DNA of 64,000 nt from G963665185 sp049723905 (GTDB lineage: Bacteria > Desulfobacterota > Desulfovibrionia > Desulfovibrionales > Desulfovibrionaceae): NCBI RefSeq assembly GCF_049723905.1, contig NZ_JBJKFD010000001.1, positions 2,976,001 to 3,040,000 on the forward strand, given 5' to 3'. Under the pieces are notes generated by a model, which ran no database searches, was not told where the DNA came from, and saw only the letters and a program-made list of their open reading frames with translations. A program made the translations under genes and the position numbers. The first letter of the stretch is position 1. Every line of letters starts with the position of its first letter. Below, in pieces: positions 51,501 through 60,943 of this stretch.

Positions 51501-53951
51501 TTAATCGCAATCTATCTCGTTTTCCCGGATGAGGTCGAAGCCTGCCACCCGGTCGCCGTTGTCCATGGACACCAGGCGGACGCCCTGTGTCGCACGACCG
51601 ACAACGCTGATTTCCTTGACCGCGATACGGATGACCTTGTTGCCGGAAGTCATCATCACGATTTCGTCGTCGCCGTCCACCATCATGGCGCCGACCACAG
51701 GCCCGGTCTTGGGAGTGATCTTCATGTTGATCACGCCGCGGCCGCCACGGCTCTGTTCGCGGTAATGCTTGATGAGGGTCCGCTTGCCGTAACCGTTTTC
51801 CGAGATGCTCAGCAGGTGGCCCTTGCCGGGAACCTGTTTTTCCTGGTCGTCGGGATCCACCACCACGGCGGAGACAACACGGTCGCCATCGCGCAGGGCA
51901 ACACCCTTCACGCCTGCCGTGCCGCGGCCCATGGGACGCACTTCGCCCTTGCAGGAGAAGCGTATGGCCGTGCCGTCGCGGGTGATGAGCACAAGCTGGT
52001 CGTCGTTGCTGACTTCGCGCACCATGATGAGTTCGTCGCCGTCGCGCAGGTTCACCGCCTTGATGCCGCTGGAGCGGACATTGGCGTACAGGTCTTCGGC
52101 AGAGCGTTTGACCATGCCCTTGCGGGTGACGAACAGGAAGAACTTGTTATGGTCGAATTCGCGCACCGTAAGGGCGGTGGCGATTTCCTCGTCCTTTTCC
52201 AGGGGAACCAGGTTGGCGATATGCACGCCCTTGGCATAGCGGCTGCCCTCGGGCACCTGATGCACCTTGAGCTGATACACCTTGCCGAAGCTGGTGAAGA
52301 GCAGCAGATACTGGTGGTTGGAGGTGGTGCAGAAGTTGTGGATGAGGTCGCCCTCGGAGGTCTGCACACCGGCAATGCCTTTTCCGCCCCGGCGCTGCTG
52401 GTGGTACACTTCCAGCGGAACCCGCTTGATGTAGCCGCGCTTGGAAAGGGTGATGACCACGTCGTCGTCGGCAATGAGGTCTTCAAGGTCGATGTCGTCC
52501 GGATCATTGTCCAGAATGACCGTGCGGCGCGGTGTGGTGTAGGTGGTGCGGATATCCTGCAGCTCTTCGCGGATAACGCCCTTGAGTACGTCCTCGTTGT
52601 TCAGGATGCTTTTGAAGTATTCGATCTTCTTGAGCAGTTCCCGGTACTCTTCCATCAGCTTTTCGCGTTCCAGACCGGTGAGCCGTTGCAGGCGCATGTC
52701 CAGAATGGCCTGGCTCTGGATGTCGGAAAGTCCGAAGCGTTCCATGAGGCGGGTCTTGGCTTCGGGCGCGTTGGCCGAAGAGCGGATGATGGACACGACT
52801 TCGTCGATATTGTCCAGGGCGATGCGCAGCCCTTCCAGAATGTGGGCCCGGGCTTCGGCCTTTTCCAGATCGAAACGGGTACGGCGCAGGATGACTTCGC
52901 GCCGGTGCAGCAAAAAGTAATACAGCACCTGCTTCAGGTTCAGCAGCATGGGGCGGTTGTCCACCACGGCCATCATGTTGATGCCGAACGAGGTCTGCAG
53001 CGGCGTGTACTTGTACAACGAATTGGTGATGATGTCCGGGATGGTTCCCTTTTTCAGGTCCAGGACAATGCGGATGCCGTTGCGGTCGGATTCGTCGCGC
53101 AGGTCGGAAACGCCTTCAATGCGTTTGTCGTTGATGAGCTGGGCGATCTTTTCGACCATGGAGGACTTGTTCACGGCATAGGGAATCTCGGTAATGACGA
53201 TGGACTGCCGGTGGTTTTTGTGATCCTCCACGTTTACGGTGCCGCGTATGCGCACGGTGCCGCGGCCGCTGGCATAGGCGTCGCGCAGCCCCTTGCCCGC
53301 ATACAGGCTGGCGCCTGTGGGAAAGTCCGGGGCTTTGATAAAGCCGGTCAGGTCGTTGATGGTGCAGGCCGGATTGTCCAGCAGATACAGGGTGCCATCA
53401 ATCAATTCGGCCAGATTGTGGGGCGGAATGTTGGTGGCCATGCCGACGGCAATACCGCTGGAACCGTTGAGCAGCAGGTTGGGAACCTTGGCAGGCAGAA
53501 CAGCCGGTTCGTTCAGGCTGTTGTCGTAGTTGGGCCGCCATTCCACGGTCTGCTTTTCAATATCGCCCAGAAATTCACCGGCCAGCCGGGCCATGCGGAC
53601 TTCCGTGTACCTCATGGCAGCCGCGGAGTCGCCGTCAATGGAGCCGAAGTTACCCTGTCCGTCAACCAGCGGGTCGCGCATGGAAAATTCCTGGGCCATG
53701 CGTACCAGGGCGTCGTACACGGCCGAATCGCCGTGAGGGTGGTATTTACCTATGACGTCGCCGACAACACGGGCGGATTTCTTGTAGGCCCGGTTGTAGT
53801 AGTTGCCCAGCTCGTACATGGCGTAGAGAATACGCCGGTGAACGGGCTTGAGTCCGTCGCGTACGTCGGGAATGGCTCGCCCGATGATGACGGAAAGCGA
53901 GTATTCCAGGTAGGATTTCTTTATTTCGTTCTCAATGGTGATCTGACTCAC
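51501..53951 (-). CDS. gyrA: DNA gyrase subunit A
   Basis: An 816-residue subunit that cuts and rejoins DNA during negative supercoiling. The catalytic tyrosine is Tyr115 (AAMRYTEVRM). In the quinolone-resistance region, HPHGDSAVYD carries Ser76 and Asp80 at the positions where resistance changes usually occur, so the sequence is of the susceptible type. The GyrA box QRRGGKG that permits DNA wrapping is present at the start of the C-terminal beta-pinwheel. It is 147 bases downstream of gyrB in the same direction. Confidence 0.98.
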   Translation of the reverse strand: MSQITIENEIKKSYLEYSLSVIIGRAIPDVRDGLKPVHRRILYAMYELGNYYNRAYKKSARVVGDVIGKYHPHGDSAVYDALVRMAQEFSMRDPLVDGQGNFGSIDGDSAAAMRYTEVRMARLAGEFLGDIEKQTVEWRPNYDNSLNEPAVLPAKVPNLLLNGSSGIAVGMATNIPPHNLAELIDGTLYLLDNPACTINDLTGFIKAPDFPTGASLYAGKGLRDAYASGRGTVRIRGTVNVEDHKNHRQSIVITEIPYAVNKSSMVEKIAQLINDKRIEGVSDLRDESDRNGIRIVLDLKKGTIPDIITNSLYKYTPLQTSFGINMMAVVDNRPMLLNLKQVLYYFLLHRREVILRRTRFDLEKAEARAHILEGLRIALDNIDEVVSIIRSSANAPEAKTRLMERFGLSDIQSQAILDMRLQRLTGLEREKLMEEYRELLKKIEYFKSILNNEDVLKGVIREELQDIRTTYTTPRRTVILDNDPDDIDLEDLIADDDVVITLSKRGYIKRVPLEVYHQQRRGGKGIAGVQTSEGDLIHNFCTTSNHQYLLLFTSFGKVYQLKVHQVPEGSRYAKGVHIANLVPLEKDEEIATALTVREFDHNKFFLFVTRKGMVKRSAEDLYANVRSSGIKAVNLRDGDELIMVREVSNDDQLVLITRDGTAIRFSCKGEVRPMGRGTAGVKGVALRDGDRVVSAVVVDPDDQEKQVPGKGHLLSISENGYGKRTLIKHYREQSRGGRGVINMKITPKTGPVVGAMMVDGDDEIVMMTSGNKVIRIAVKEISVVGRATQGVRLVSMDNGDRVAGFDLIRENEIDCD

Positions 53952-54098
53952 AACAACTCCTTGCCCAGGTTCGGCTGTTCGGACGCACGGCCCACAGTCC
54001 CGTCCTGGGAAATGATCCGGTATACCCGGCCCCGGTTCAAAGTCCGGGAGCAGATTATCGTTCGGTCGGCGCTCTCTCGTTCCGTTATGGAGCGCATA

Positions 54099-56495
54099 CT
54101 AAATATCGAGGTCCGACACGTTGAGCGCGTTGCGCTCGATGAATTCCCTGCGAGGCTCGACCTTGTCGCCCATGAGCTTGCTGAACACGTCGTCCGCGTC
54201 CTGGTCGTCCTCGATATCCACACGCAGCAGCGTACGTTTTTCCGGGTCCATGGTGGTTTCCCAGAGCTGCTCCGGGTTCATTTCACCCAGACCTTTGTAG
54301 CGCTGGATGGAGTAGCCTTTCTGGGCTTCGTCCAGAATGAGGCTCAAAAGCCTGAATAGCCCCTGCACCTCTGTTTTTTCCTCTTTGCGTTCCAGCACAA
54401 AGGCAAACTCGGGCGAAGCAACGTCGAACACCCTTTCCATGACCTCGTGGCCCTGGCGGTACAATTTGGAATTGAAAAATTCCACACCCAGCCGGGTCAT
54501 GGCGCCGTCATGGGCCATGAAAACCAGAAAGGCGCGTTCTTCCTCTTCTTCTTTTTCGAGTTCCAGTTCCACGCTGTATCCGCTTTCCGCCAGGCAGTCC
54601 CGCAGTTCCTGGGGAACACCTTCTTCAAAAGAGGCCGGGCTGAACGGGTTGCGGCAGCTGGACAGCAGCTGGAAGAGCTGTTCCGGAATGCCGAAGTTGT
54701 GGGCTTCCTCGGCTTTGGTGCGCACGGAGCGGATGGCCTTGAGAAACGAGGTAATCTGCTCGCCTTCAAGGGGATCGCCCACACCGGTATGGATTTTCAC
54801 CTCGCCGACGATGCGCTCCATGAGGAAATCTTCCATTTCCTTTTCGTCCACGATGAATTTTTCAAACTTGCCTTTGTGCACCCGGAAGAGGGGCGGCTGG
54901 GCAATGTACAGGTAGCCGCTTTTGATGAGCTCCTCGTACTGGCGGTAAAAGAACGTCAGCAGCAGTGTACGGATGTGTGCTCCGTCCACGTCGGCGTCTG
55001 TCATGATGATGATCTTGTGATAGCGAAGCTTTTCGATATCCATCTCTTCTTCGCCGATGCCCGCACCCATGGCCGTGATGAGGGCCCGGACTTCCTTGTT
55101 GCCCAGCATCTTGTCGAAGCGGGTCTTTTCCACGTTCAGGATCTTGCCTCGAAGCGGCAGGATGGCCTGGAATTTCGGGTCTCGGCCCTGTTTGGCCGAA
55201 CCGCCTGCGGAGTCACCTTCCACTATGAAAAGTTCGCTCAGCTCGGCTTTCTTGCTCTGGCAGTCGGCCAGCTTGCCGGGCAGCGAGTTGTCGGAAAGCG
55301 CTCCCTTTCTGCGCACCAGGTCGCGGGCTTTGCGGGCGGCCTCGCGGGCCCGGGCCGCGTCCACGATCTTTTCCACGATGGCCTTGGCATCCTGAGGATT
55401 TTCCTCAAAAAAGGTGTTCAGGCTTTCGTAGACAATGGAGGAGACAATGCCCGCCACTTCGGAGTTGCCCAGCTTGGTCTTGGTCTGGCCTTCAAACTGC
55501 GGGTTGGGCAATTTGACGCTGATGATGGCGGTAAGGCCTTCACGCACGTCTTCGCCGGTGACCTTCTGCTTGAGCTTCTTGGGCAGGTCCGCGTTCTGGA
55601 TGTAGGTGTTGACGGCCCTGGTAAAAGCCGTCTTAAAGCCCACCAGGTGCGTGCCGCCTTCCTTGGTGCGGATGTTGTTGGCAAAGGTGAGGGTGTTTTC
55701 CTTGAACCCGGCATTGTACTGCAGGGCAAAGTCCACCAGCACGGAATCGGACTCGGCGGTGCCGGAGACGATATTGTGCAGCTCGCCTTCGCCCTCGTTG
55801 AGATCCTTGACAAACTCGATGATGCCGCCTTCGTAATGAAAGCTTTCCTCGGTCTGGGTGCGTTCGTCCTTGAAGACGATTTCCAGCCCCTGGTTCAGAT
55901 ACGCCACCTGCTGGAAGCGTTTCAGCAGCACTTCATGGACGAACTGGTTGGTCTCGAAGATTTCCTCGTCGGGCCGAAAGCGGATGGTGGTGCCGGAATC
56001 GTCGGCCTCGCCCATGTCCAACAGATCGGTCACGGGAACGCCGCGCTCGAAGCGCATGGAATATCTTTTTCCGTCGCGCCGTACCACGGCTTCCATGTAT
56101 TCCGACAATGCGTTCACGCAGGAAACACCCACGCCGTGCAGACCGCCGGAAACCTTGTAGGTATCGTTATCGAACTTGCCGCCCGCGTGCAGCTTGGTCA
56201 TGACGACTTCGAGAGCCGGACGCTTCAGCTTGGGGTGCATGTCCACGGGAATACCGCGGCCGTTGTCGATGACCGTGACGCTGTTGTCCAGGTGGAGGAC
56301 AACCTTGATGCGGCTGCAATACCCGGCCATGGCTTCGTCGATGGAGTTATCCACGACTTCATAGACCAGGTGGTGCAGGCCCCGCACGTCGGTTGACCCG
56401 ATATACATGGCCGGGCGTTTTCGTACCGCGGCCAGCCCTTCGAGAACTGTAATGTTTTCGGCGCTATAGGCCTGTTTTTTGGACTGCTCGGACAT
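54099..56495 (-). CDS. gyrB: DNA gyrase subunit B
   Basis: A 798-residue ATPase subunit of gyrase. The GHKL ATPase domain has YEVVDNSIDEA, DNGRGIPVD and GGLHGVGVSCVNALS; the Toprim domain has VEGDSAGGSAKQGRD and the DADVDG metal site. The Toprim part carries a long insertion (about residues 560-730, with the Glu-rich stretch LELEKEEEEERAF) found in many Gram-negative GyrB proteins; it ends in IQRYKGLGEMNPEQLW. The start is two bases after the dnaN stop. Confidence 0.98.
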   Translation of the reverse strand: MSEQSKKQAYSAENITVLEGLAAVRKRPAMYIGSTDVRGLHHLVYEVVDNSIDEAMAGYCSRIKVVLHLDNSVTVIDNGRGIPVDMHPKLKRPALEVVMTKLHAGGKFDNDTYKVSGGLHGVGVSCVNALSEYMEAVVRRDGKRYSMRFERGVPVTDLLDMGEADDSGTTIRFRPDEEIFETNQFVHEVLLKRFQQVAYLNQGLEIVFKDERTQTEESFHYEGGIIEFVKDLNEGEGELHNIVSGTAESDSVLVDFALQYNAGFKENTLTFANNIRTKEGGTHLVGFKTAFTRAVNTYIQNADLPKKLKQKVTGEDVREGLTAIISVKLPNPQFEGQTKTKLGNSEVAGIVSSIVYESLNTFFEENPQDAKAIVEKIVDAARAREAARKARDLVRRKGALSDNSLPGKLADCQSKKAELSELFIVEGDSAGGSAKQGRDPKFQAILPLRGKILNVEKTRFDKMLGNKEVRALITAMGAGIGEEEMDIEKLRYHKIIIMTDADVDGAHIRTLLLTFFYRQYEELIKSGYLYIAQPPLFRVHKGKFEKFIVDEKEMEDFLMERIVGEVKIHTGVGDPLEGEQITSFLKAIRSVRTKAEEAHNFGIPEQLFQLLSSCRNPFSPASFEEGVPQELRDCLAESGYSVELELEKEEEEERAFLVFMAHDGAMTRLGVEFFNSKLYRQGHEVMERVFDVASPEFAFVLERKEEKTEVQGLFRLLSLILDEAQKGYSIQRYKGLGEMNPEQLWETTMDPEKRTLLRVDIEDDQDADDVFSKLMGDKVEPRREFIERNALNVSDLDI

Positions 56496-56497
56496 GC

Positions 56498-57670
56498 TTA
56501 GGCGTCTTCCTCGGTATAGTAGGTTTCCTCGACTATCTTCATCGGCATGATGATCACCAGGTAATCCTGGTCGTCATCCCCGGTGATGCCGCAGGGTCCT
56601 TCACTCCCGGTAAGGGTGAAGGTCACGGTCTCGGAGTTGAAATGTCCGAGTATCTCCTTGAGGTTCCCGGTGGGGAAGGCGATCTTGTCTATCTCGCCGG
56701 TGAACTGTATGGGCAGATCCTCCGTGGCCGTGCCCACGTCCTGCCCCTGTGAAAAGAGTTTCAGCTCGTTGTTTTCAAACGTGAAGTTGGAGCAGCGGTT
56801 GTTCTCGGAGCTGAAGATCATGATACGTTCCAGGGCGGCGATCAGTTCCTCCCTGTCCACGCTCATCTTGGAAAGCTCTCCTCCCTCGCCGTTCACCTTC
56901 TGCAGAAAACCGCTGTAGTCCGGGTAGGTGTAGTAGGAAAGGGGCAGACTGAAGGTTTCCACCTTGTCCGCGGTGCGCAGAAACAAACGCTTTTCGCTGA
57001 TGGCCAGTTCTATTTCATCGGTGCTGAGCCATTTCTTCAGTTCGTTGAGGTATTTCTTCTGGATGAGGACGCCCGACTCGGGGAGCATGGCGTGCACATC
57101 GTCGTTGATAAAGCCCATCATGGCGAACTGGTGGCCGTTCAAACCGCAGGTCTCCACGGATTTGCTTCCGTCGGCGCGAACCTTGGGCACCACGTTCATG
57201 CAGGCGATGGCCTCCATGGTGTCTTCATCGGAGATGCAGTAGACGACCCGGTCGATGAGGTCCTGCAGAAAGTCGCCGGACCAGAAGACGCTTTCTCCTT
57301 CCGGGTAGTCGGAAAATTTCTGGAACCAGTCGGGATCGTTGATGGGCAGTTTGTATTTTCTTTTGCCCTGTTCGATGAGCAGATTCTTGCTGGCATCGTC
57401 CATGCGGATGACGATTTCCCCGGCAGGCAGCTTGCGCACCAGATCGTAAAAGGAGCGGCCCTGTACTCCGGCCAGACCCGGAGTTTGAACCTGGGCCACA
57501 TAGGTCCCGCAGAATTCCAGGTTGGAATCCGTGGACATGATGCTGACGCTTTCTCCTTCGGCTTTCAGCCAAATGGTGCGGAGATAGGCAGCCCCTGTCT
57601 TGGCGGGAATGATATTTGACGATTTCTGGAGTCCGTCAATGATGTCATCTCTGAACACTTTCAGGTACAT
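56498..57670 (-). CDS. dnaN: DNA polymerase III beta subunit (sliding clamp)
   Basis: A 390-residue ring-forming clamp that holds DNA polymerase III on the template. It is longer than the E. coli clamp by about 25 residues but keeps the C-terminal peptide-binding end (DYLVIIMPMKI), the usual family ending apart from a short acidic tail EETYYTEEDA. Several non-conserved cysteines occur. It lies between dnaA and gyrB, the standard order, with 134 bases to the dnaA stop. AAGGAG lies upstream of the ATG. Confidence 0.97.
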   Translation of the reverse strand: MYLKVFRDDIIDGLQKSSNIIPAKTGAAYLRTIWLKAEGESVSIMSTDSNLEFCGTYVAQVQTPGLAGVQGRSFYDLVRKLPAGEIVIRMDDASKNLLIEQGKRKYKLPINDPDWFQKFSDYPEGESVFWSGDFLQDLIDRVVYCISDEDTMEAIACMNVVPKVRADGSKSVETCGLNGHQFAMMGFINDDVHAMLPESGVLIQKKYLNELKKWLSTDEIELAISEKRLFLRTADKVETFSLPLSYYTYPDYSGFLQKVNGEGGELSKMSVDREELIAALERIMIFSSENNRCSNFTFENNELKLFSQGQDVGTATEDLPIQFTGEIDKIAFPTGNLKEILGHFNSETVTFTLTGSEGPCGITGDDDQDYLVIIMPMKIVEETYYTEEDA

Positions 57671-57804
57671 AATGAATTTCTCCTTGTCGTATTAATAGAG
57701 GGGCTTTCCTCTGTTCGTATCGTTTATAACCAGTTGAAATAAAACTCTAAAAGAAGAACACGAAGTTGCCTGAATATGATCCGGTTGGAACACGATCGTG
57801 TGCA

Positions 57805-59163
57805 TCACATGTTTTCTTCCATTGAGCGACATTTTTCCTTCAAGGTTATCAACAGTTGTTTCATATCTTTGTTAACCCGTTGCAATTCATCAATTTTATT
57901 TACGGCATAAAGAACAGTCGAGTGGTCCTTGCCTCCGAAAATGCGTCCCAGTTCGGGGAAGGATATCCCCATGAGCTTCCGGATAAGATACATGGAAATC
58001 TGCCTGGCGCGGACGATGTGCTTATGCCGCCTTGTACCTTTCAGTTCGGCAGGGTCCACGTCGAAATGCTCGGCCACAGTCTTCATTACTCCATCGGGGG
58101 TAACGATGGGCTGGGGAGCGTTTTCAGCATGGCTGAGGATGTGCTCGAAATCCTTGATTCCTATATCGCGATTGAGCAATTTAGAATAGGCAAAAAACTT
58201 GATGAGAATCCCCTGGAGAGACCGGAAATCACTGAATCTCTGGGCCAGGGTTATTTCCTGGTCGCTGTCCAGTTTCATCTTTTTCTGACGGCACTGGTTG
58301 CGGATGTATTTCACCCGTATATCAAAGTCGGGTTTCTTGAGTGTGACGATGAGCCCCCACTCCAGGCGCGACTTCAGCGTGGGGTCCAGAAAATCGTACA
58401 GGGTGATGCGCTGGGGGCATACGACGATCATCTGCTTCTTGTGCTCGTAGAAATGGTTGAACAGGGCAATGAAGTCGTTCTGCAGGTCCGGATGGTTGCG
58501 GATGAGATGGAAGTCGTCCACCAGCAGGGCATCGTAGGTGCAGATCTTTTCCCTGGCCGCATGGGGGGCCGAGTACTCCCTGGAATTGAATATTTGGGCG
58601 ATGTCCTCGATGGAGCCCAGAAAAATGGACTCCGTGTCCTGGCTTTTGCTCAGCTCGTTGCCGATGGCGCGCAGCAGGTGGGTTTTTCCCGAACCGCTTT
58701 CCCCGCATATGACGAACGGATTGAAAAGGATGTTCTTTTGTTTGGAAACTTCCTTGGCAGAGGCCAGGGGAAAATAGTTTTTCTTGTTCACCAGAAAACG
58801 GTCGAAGGTATATTGGCTGTCGAAGGGAAAATCGATCCTTTTGGATTGCGACATGCCGGGAATCATGGCCGAGGCTGCGTCCTGCGGGCCATTGCCCGGG
58901 GAGTGGCTGACGTTGTTTCCGTTGCCCCCGTTTCCATTGTTGTACTGGATTACGTAGCCGGGGCCGAAAAAGGCGTTGAGCTGTTCCTCGAAACGTCCCT
59001 GTATATTTTCCGCAAACCAGGTGGAGAAGAAGATGTGGGGAAAATGAACATTGAGACGTCGGCTTTCGCTGCTGAGGTGCAGCTCAAGCGGATCGTACCA
59101 GCGTTTAAGTTCCTGGTTGGAAAAAGATTGTTCCAAGTGTTGGCGTAGGTCGTTTTTAAACAA
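57805..59163 (-). CDS. dnaA: Chromosomal replication initiator DnaA
   Basis: A 452-residue initiator. Domain I (about 1-70; DLRQHLEQSFSNQELKRWYDPLEL), a Gly/Asn-rich linker (YNNGNGGNGNNVSHSPGNG), the AAA+ domain with Walker A GESGSGKTHL and Walker B LLVDDFHLI, and the DNA-binding domain with ARQISMYLIRKL and GGKDHSTVLYA. Domain I diverges from the usual MxxLW pattern but fits Desulfovibrio-type DnaA. The start is TTG at 59163 with no obvious ribosome-binding site; no ATG is available near that point. A near DnaA box TTATCAACA occurs inside the gene at 57846-57854. Confidence 0.96.
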   Translation of the reverse strand: MFKNDLRQHLEQSFSNQELKRWYDPLELHLSSESRRLNVHFPHIFFSTWFAENIQGRFEEQLNAFFGPGYVIQYNNGNGGNGNNVSHSPGNGPQDAASAMIPGMSQSKRIDFPFDSQYTFDRFLVNKKNYFPLASAKEVSKQKNILFNPFVICGESGSGKTHLLRAIGNELSKSQDTESIFLGSIEDIAQIFNSREYSAPHAAREKICTYDALLVDDFHLIRNHPDLQNDFIALFNHFYEHKKQMIVVCPQRITLYDFLDPTLKSRLEWGLIVTLKKPDFDIRVKYIRNQCRQKKMKLDSDQEITLAQRFSDFRSLQGILIKFFAYSKLLNRDIGIKDFEHILSHAENAPQPIVTPDGVMKTVAEHFDVDPAELKGTRRHKHIVRARQISMYLIRKLMGISFPELGRIFGGKDHSTVLYAVNKIDELQRVNKDMKQLLITLKEKCRSMEENM

Positions 59164-59523
59164 GGCGGTTTCGTTGCTGTAGCTGTTGGAGTGTTGTTGT
59201 TTTTTGCGGAGGGGGTAAGAAAGCTATCTGCTTTTCAACAAGTGTGAAATGCAAATGCGGAGCTTCCTTTGAATTCTCCGAACTCTCAAGCGAACCCCCG
59301 CACGCAAGGGGGAACCATAGCTTAAAAGAGCTTGGTATACAAGCCTCTTGGGGATTAAGTGGCGGCCTTTGGAAAGACAATAACCCTACCCTTTCGGGTG
59401 GAATAGGGGCAGCCTTTGTGCTGCCTCCTGTGGAAAACATGGGCAGGATGAAGATGGTTGCGGAAAAGAGGCTGACCATGTGGACAATTTTTGCGAAAAC
59501 CAACTATATCAAAAACAATTGAA
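59164..59523 (-). promoter_or_regulatory. Structured upstream region of dnaA
   Basis: 360 bp before the dnaA start with no gene but four clear stems: CCCCC/GGGGG (59295-59312), AAGAGCTTG-type stem (59326-59349), an ACCCTA..CCC/GGG..TAGGG stem (59383-59409) and GGCAGC-CTTTGT-GCTGCC (59408-59425). Two near DnaA boxes, TGTGGAAAA (59429-59437) and TGTGGACAA (59479-59487), lie beyond them. It may be a long dnaA leader, a small RNA or part of the origin. Confidence 0.45.
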
Positions 59524-59560
59524 ATAAAGTATATTGTTGCAAAATTGTTTTGCTGTGCTA
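59425..59560. other. Candidate replication origin (oriC)
   Basis: Two near-consensus DnaA boxes (59429-59437, 59479-59487) are followed by a 50-bp AT-rich stretch (59500-59553, with ATATATC-, AATAAAGTATATTG- and AAAATTGTTTTG-like runs) that could unwind. The position upstream of dnaA and beside the dnaN-gyr cluster is normal for an origin. There are too few perfect boxes for a firm call. Confidence 0.35.
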
Positions 59561-59591
59561 TGGAGAAGGAAAGTGCAGGCCGAATCCGGCG

Positions 59592-59761
59592 GCCATGGAA
59601 CCAAAAATGGTTTCATGCTCTACGGGAAAAGCGGTGTGGACCGTGAAACCCGGTCGGGTCGATCCCATGTTCCTTTGGAGCATGACCAGCCACGGCAGGT
59701 CCCGTAGCCGAAGTTTTCGGAGTGCATGTTTGCAGAGCAACATATTAGGAGGAAATACAAT
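59592..59761 (+). promoter_or_regulatory. Possible riboswitch-like leader of DUF39 gene
   Basis: Mutually exclusive pairings: CATGTTCC (59666-59673) with GGAGCATG (59677-59684) as a local hairpin, or GAGCATG (59678-59684) with CATGCTC (59614-59620). CTACGGG (59620-59626) can pair with CCCGTAG (59701-59707), which would give a pseudoknot with the second option. Small stems GGAACCA-AAAA-TGGTTTC, GACCG/CGGTC and GGG-TCGAT-CCC fill the rest. It ends 20 bases before AGGAGG of the downstream gene. It matches no riboswitch class I can recall. Confidence 0.45.
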
Positions 59762-60937
59762 ATGTCGGAAGCCCATTCGGTCAATAAGACCATAGAGGAA
59801 ATCAACAACCGTATTCGCAAAGGTCAGGCCGTGGTTCTCAATGCCTCGGAAATGACCAAGCTTGTACGGGAAAAGGGCAAAGTAGCGGCTGCCAAGGAAG
59901 TGGACGTTGTAACCACTGGGACTTTCTCCCCCATGTGTTCGTCCGGAATGTTCTTCAACTTCGGCCAACCCGAGCCTCCGGTCATTCGTGCCAATGACAT
60001 CTGGCTGAACGACGTGCATGCCTACGGCGGCATTGCCGCGGCCGATGGATATCTTGGCGCGACACAGACCAAGATTGATGATCCGCTCAACAAGGTCCAC
60101 CCCGGCAAGTTCACCTATGGTGGCGGCCATGTCATTGAAGACCTGGTTGCCGGAAAGGTGGTGAAGTTTAGGGCCAAAGGCTATGCCACGGACTGTTACC
60201 CCAGGGAATTGCTGGAACGCGACATCACCCTTGCCGATCTGCCGTACGCCCACCTGCTCAACTCGCGCAATGCCTACCAGAACTACAACTGCGCACTGAA
60301 TCTGGGCAGCAAGACGAAATATACCTATATGGGGCCGCTCAAGCCGCATATGCGCAACGCCAACTTTGCAACTTCGGGCGAACTCAGCCCGCTGTTCAAT
60401 GACCCGTACTGCAAGACCATAGGACTCGGCACCAAGATTTTTCTTGGCGGCGGCGTGGGCTATGTACTGGGATCGGGCACGCAGCATGTAACCAACCCCA
60501 AACGCAACGAACGCGGCATTCCCCTGACCGCATCGGGAACGCTCATGCTGAAGGGCGACCTCAAGCAGATGAATGCCAAGTGGCTGCGCGGATCCAGCAT
60601 TCTCGGGTACGGGTGCAGCATCTTTGTTGGCGTGGGCATTCCCATTCCCGTGCTGAACGAGGAAATCGCCTGGTATACCGGCGTGGGCAACTCGGACATT
60701 GAAATGCCCGTGCGCGATTATGGTCACGACGTGCCCAATGGCGTGAACAACATCCTTGCCCATGTAACGTACGAGGATCTGCGTTCCGGCGAAATCAAGG
60801 TGAAGGGCGAGAAGATCCAGTCCTTTCCGCTGACCAGCTGGGTGCTTTCCATGGAAATCGCCAATACGCTCAAGTCGTGGATTGAAAAGGGCGACTTTTT
60901 GCTGACGGAGGCGCAGGAGGAGATCATCTCCATATAG
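59762..60937 (+). CDS. DUF39 homocysteine biosynthesis protein
   Basis: A 391-residue protein of the DUF39 family, which in anaerobes such as methanogens and sulfate reducers takes part in making homocysteine from aspartate semialdehyde with a sulfur donor. The conserved cysteine region GYATDCYPRELLER (about residue 143) and the glycine-rich GTKIFLGGGVGYVLGSGTQH and PVRDYGHDVPNGVN are present. It lacks the C-terminal ferredoxin or CBS domains fused in some homologues. AGGAGG lies nine bases before the ATG. The downstream DUF362 ferredoxin protein may supply electrons, but a repeat and a terminator separate the two. Confidence 0.9.
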   Translation: MSEAHSVNKTIEEINNRIRKGQAVVLNASEMTKLVREKGKVAAAKEVDVVTTGTFSPMCSSGMFFNFGQPEPPVIRANDIWLNDVHAYGGIAAADGYLGATQTKIDDPLNKVHPGKFTYGGGHVIEDLVAGKVVKFRAKGYATDCYPRELLERDITLADLPYAHLLNSRNAYQNYNCALNLGSKTKYTYMGPLKPHMRNANFATSGELSPLFNDPYCKTIGLGTKIFLGGGVGYVLGSGTQHVTNPKRNERGIPLTASGTLMLKGDLKQMNAKWLRGSSILGYGCSIFVGVGIPIPVLNEEIAWYTGVGNSDIEMPVRDYGHDVPNGVNNILAHVTYEDLRSGEIKVKGEKIQSFPLTSWVLSMEIANTLKSWIEKGDFLLTEAQEEIISI

Positions 60938-60943
60938 GTTTTA

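Noticed and set aside
51765..56396. Very long antisense frames over gyrA and gyrB
   Set aside because: Known essential genes on the other strand explain them; composition is low-complexity and His/Val/Gly-rich.
59230..59430. 6S RNA, SRP RNA or tmRNA gene upstream of dnaA
   Set aside because: The stems were compared from memory with these RNAs and none of the diagnostic sequences was found; left as an unassigned structured region.
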